Shown in pieces: positions 19,118-20,588 of a stretch of 20,588 nt of DNA. The notes beneath the pieces are model-generated. The model ran no database searches. It was not told the DNA's origin and saw nothing but the letters and a program-made list of their open reading frames with translations. Each line of letters begins with the position of its first letter. The stretch's first letter is position 1. A program made the position numbers and the translations under genes. This DNA is from Owenia fusiformis (taxonomy: Eukaryota; Annelida; Polychaeta; Sabellida; Oweniidae): assembly GCA_903813345.2 (NCBI GenBank), contig CAIIXF020000011.1:36616166-36636753 (forward strand), written 5' to 3'.

Positions 19118-19235
19118 TGTAAATACTATACCGATGGCTGTAAATAATATGTAGCATGTAGGTTGATAACTTCAATTTATGAAAGTGGACATATATTCCA
19201 ACTAATATTATGCACATTGTGTCCCATTGTATATA
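19118..19235 (+). promoter_or_regulatory. Cluster of three Pumilio-type sites in the 3' UTR
   Basis: TGTAAATA at 19118-19125 and 19139-19146, and TGTATATA at 19228-19235. All fit the UGUANAUA element bound by PUF proteins on mRNA. The AT-rich background makes single hits likely by chance; three within about 120 nt is less so. Confidence 0.4.
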
Positions 19236-19467
19236 GCTACGTTCTAGTCATGCATCAATCGGACTTTGTACAGTTTTGCCCAAAGGATCTGACTTGGGTT
19301 GTTAGCTGATGATCCAAGTACCGTTATCTCGAACAATTACAATGATTGGGTAGAAATTGCTATCGAAGGATGCCTCGAGTAGAATCTTTAATTTGCACTA
19401 CCTGGACGTCATTTGTGTTAAGTAAATTGTAGTATGTATTTATCGCACATGTAATATATATTTAAGA

Positions 19468-19473
19468 AATAAA
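19468..19473 (+). terminator. Candidate poly(A) signal AATAAA
   Basis: Canonical hexamer about 740 nt after the stop codon, followed by a T-rich stretch. Later AATAAA copies at 19653-19662 are alternative signals. AT-rich context limits certainty. Confidence 0.5.
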
Positions 19474-20008
19474 TATAATGATTATGATCTCTTTACTGTA
19501 ACAAATATGTTAATGATTGATCCAGTGTTAATGACAAGTGTTACATTAAGTAATGGCTTTCCATTCCTGATATTTCATTTTAAAAGAGGGAAAGTTACCC
19601 AAAAGATTTTTGACAGTAAATAATTTTTTTTGAGTGGTGTCTTGCTGTATATAATAAATAAATGCAAATGAAAGGCCAATATATAATCTTCAAGAAAACA
19701 AAGAATGGTTCTCATAATCCATGTTTAATACACCCATCAACAAGCTTTTCAAAATACATTCGTCATTTTCACCATCGTCCATCATTCTTTTTACAAATTT
19801 TCATTCAAAGTTTTATTGTACTTGAAAACATGTTTTATCACTCAAAATATATATGGGGCTCCTTCTCCTTCTGGATAAGGATTATGATAATCCAAATAAG
19901 GCAATCCAATTGGGAATGTCTTTGCTATGCTTTTAGTACAACACACTCATTAAGATGTCATTGGTGTACCATAAAGTTAGTTCATCTGTTTCCGTTAATA
20001 AATGGTTC

Positions 20009-20543
20009 ACTGGTGATCCACTCGATTACGCTGGTTACCAAAACGAACCGTTTTGGTAACAAAATGTCGGAACGTCGAAGGCACGATTTTTCTTTTTTCC
20101 TAATTTCACGCGTTGTTGGCAGAATCCCCACGACGTTTTTTCTCACAACGTGCATCAGTATCATATGTTTTAGAAAATGTACATTTTTGCGAAAAAATAG
20201 CTCAGAGGACAACAGAATCATCGATTTACTTCCTCACTTAAGTTACATAAACGGTTTTTCGAAAAACAGTTAAGATCTGCACTTTTTTACCCAAACCGTT
20301 TATGTAACTTATGTGAGGAAGTAAATCGACGATACTGTTGTCTTCTGAACTATTTGTTCGCAAATGTGTACACTTTCTTAAAAATTTGATACTGATACAC
20401 GTTTGTGTTAAAAATGTCGTGGGAATTCTACCTACAATGTGTAAAATAAGGAAACGAGAAAAATCGTACCTTCCGGATGTTCCGACATTTCGTTACCAAA
20501 ACGGTTCATTTTGGTAACCAGCGTAATCGAGTGGATCACCAGT
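20009..20543. mobile_element. Near-complete foldback palindrome, 535 bp, with subterminal hairpins
   Basis: Arms 20009-20257 and 20293-20543 pair from end to end (ACTGGTGATCCACTCGATTA against its complement at the right end) with a loop of only about 35 nt. Each arm carries its own hairpin: GTTACCAAAACG-aac-CGTTTTGGTAAC at 20034-20060 on the left, and a GTTACCAAAA/TTTTGGTAAC pair at 20492-20518 on the right. It lies downstream of the channel gene. No target duplication is evident. Open frames running through it are unrecognised. Confidence 0.8.
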
Positions 20544-20558
20544 GTGGTTGGGCTTGTA

Positions 20559-20583
20559 TGATACCCTGCTGTTTGATACCCTG
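20559..20583 (+). repeat. Start of a possible 15-bp tandem repeat at the window edge
   Basis: TGATACCCTG at 20559-20568 and again at 20574-20583. Two copies only; the window ends here. Confidence 0.3.
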
Positions 20584-20588
20584 TTTGA

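Larger units (their letters stand above)
18730..19490 (+). other. Probable 3' UTR of the channel gene
   Basis: About 760 nt of AT-rich sequence after the TAA with no sustained open frame. It ends near the AATAAA at 19468-19473. The cleavage point is estimated, not seen. Confidence 0.6.

Noticed and set aside
19662-20273. Longest uninterrupted open frame, 203 codons, + strand
   Set aside because: It runs from the 3' flank into a foldback palindrome, shows no known domain, and the paired arm carries stops in the matching frame.

Overview
The window reads as nuclear DNA of an animal, most likely a marine invertebrate. It is AT-rich, has one multi-exon gene with GT-AG introns, and is crowded with TA-flanked inverted-repeat elements. 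I cannot name the species; echinoderm-like or lophotrochozoan are guesses.

One gene runs on the + strand from the left edge to about 19.5 kb. Thirteen exons (25-151, 6516-6634, 7292-7461, 7596-7703, 7816-7974, 8505-8637, 8874-8997, 11093-11274, 12060-12209, 12411-12488, 12607-12726, 13890-14024, 18592-18729) join in phase without a stop and give the last 580 residues of an intracellular Ca2+ release channel of the IP3 receptor / ryanodine receptor superfamily. The fragment holds the end of the cytosolic assembly, six membrane segments with the pore, the Cys2-His2 zinc-binding linker, and a charged coiled-coil tail. Its C-terminus is closer to IP3 receptors, but the loop after the pore and parts of the linker look RyR-like. 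The glycine-rich selectivity filter of both families (GGGVGD or GGGIGD) is replaced by a GIFDED segment. I treat it as a divergent IP3R-like paralogue. The 3' UTR (18730 to about 19.49 kb) carries three Pumilio-type sites and a poly(A) signal.

The introns and 3' flank hold most of the oddities. At 8985-9445 the exon end plus its 5' splice site has been copied into an array of about eleven 42-44 bp units; eight keep a GT in register, and the second would add 14 residues in frame to the S4-S5 linker. Seven foldback elements, plus one deleted relative, have long inverted arms: 346-726 and 5005-6025 (one family), 2311-3377, 12774-13699, 15064-15577, 15637-17292 (with a nested repeat block), 17377-18485 and 20009-20543. 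Most begin CAGGG or similar next to TA, as Tc1/mariner-type elements do, but none encodes a visible transposase. A decayed non-LTR retrotransposon 3' end lies at about 3657-4213. The remaining stretches show nothing I can name.
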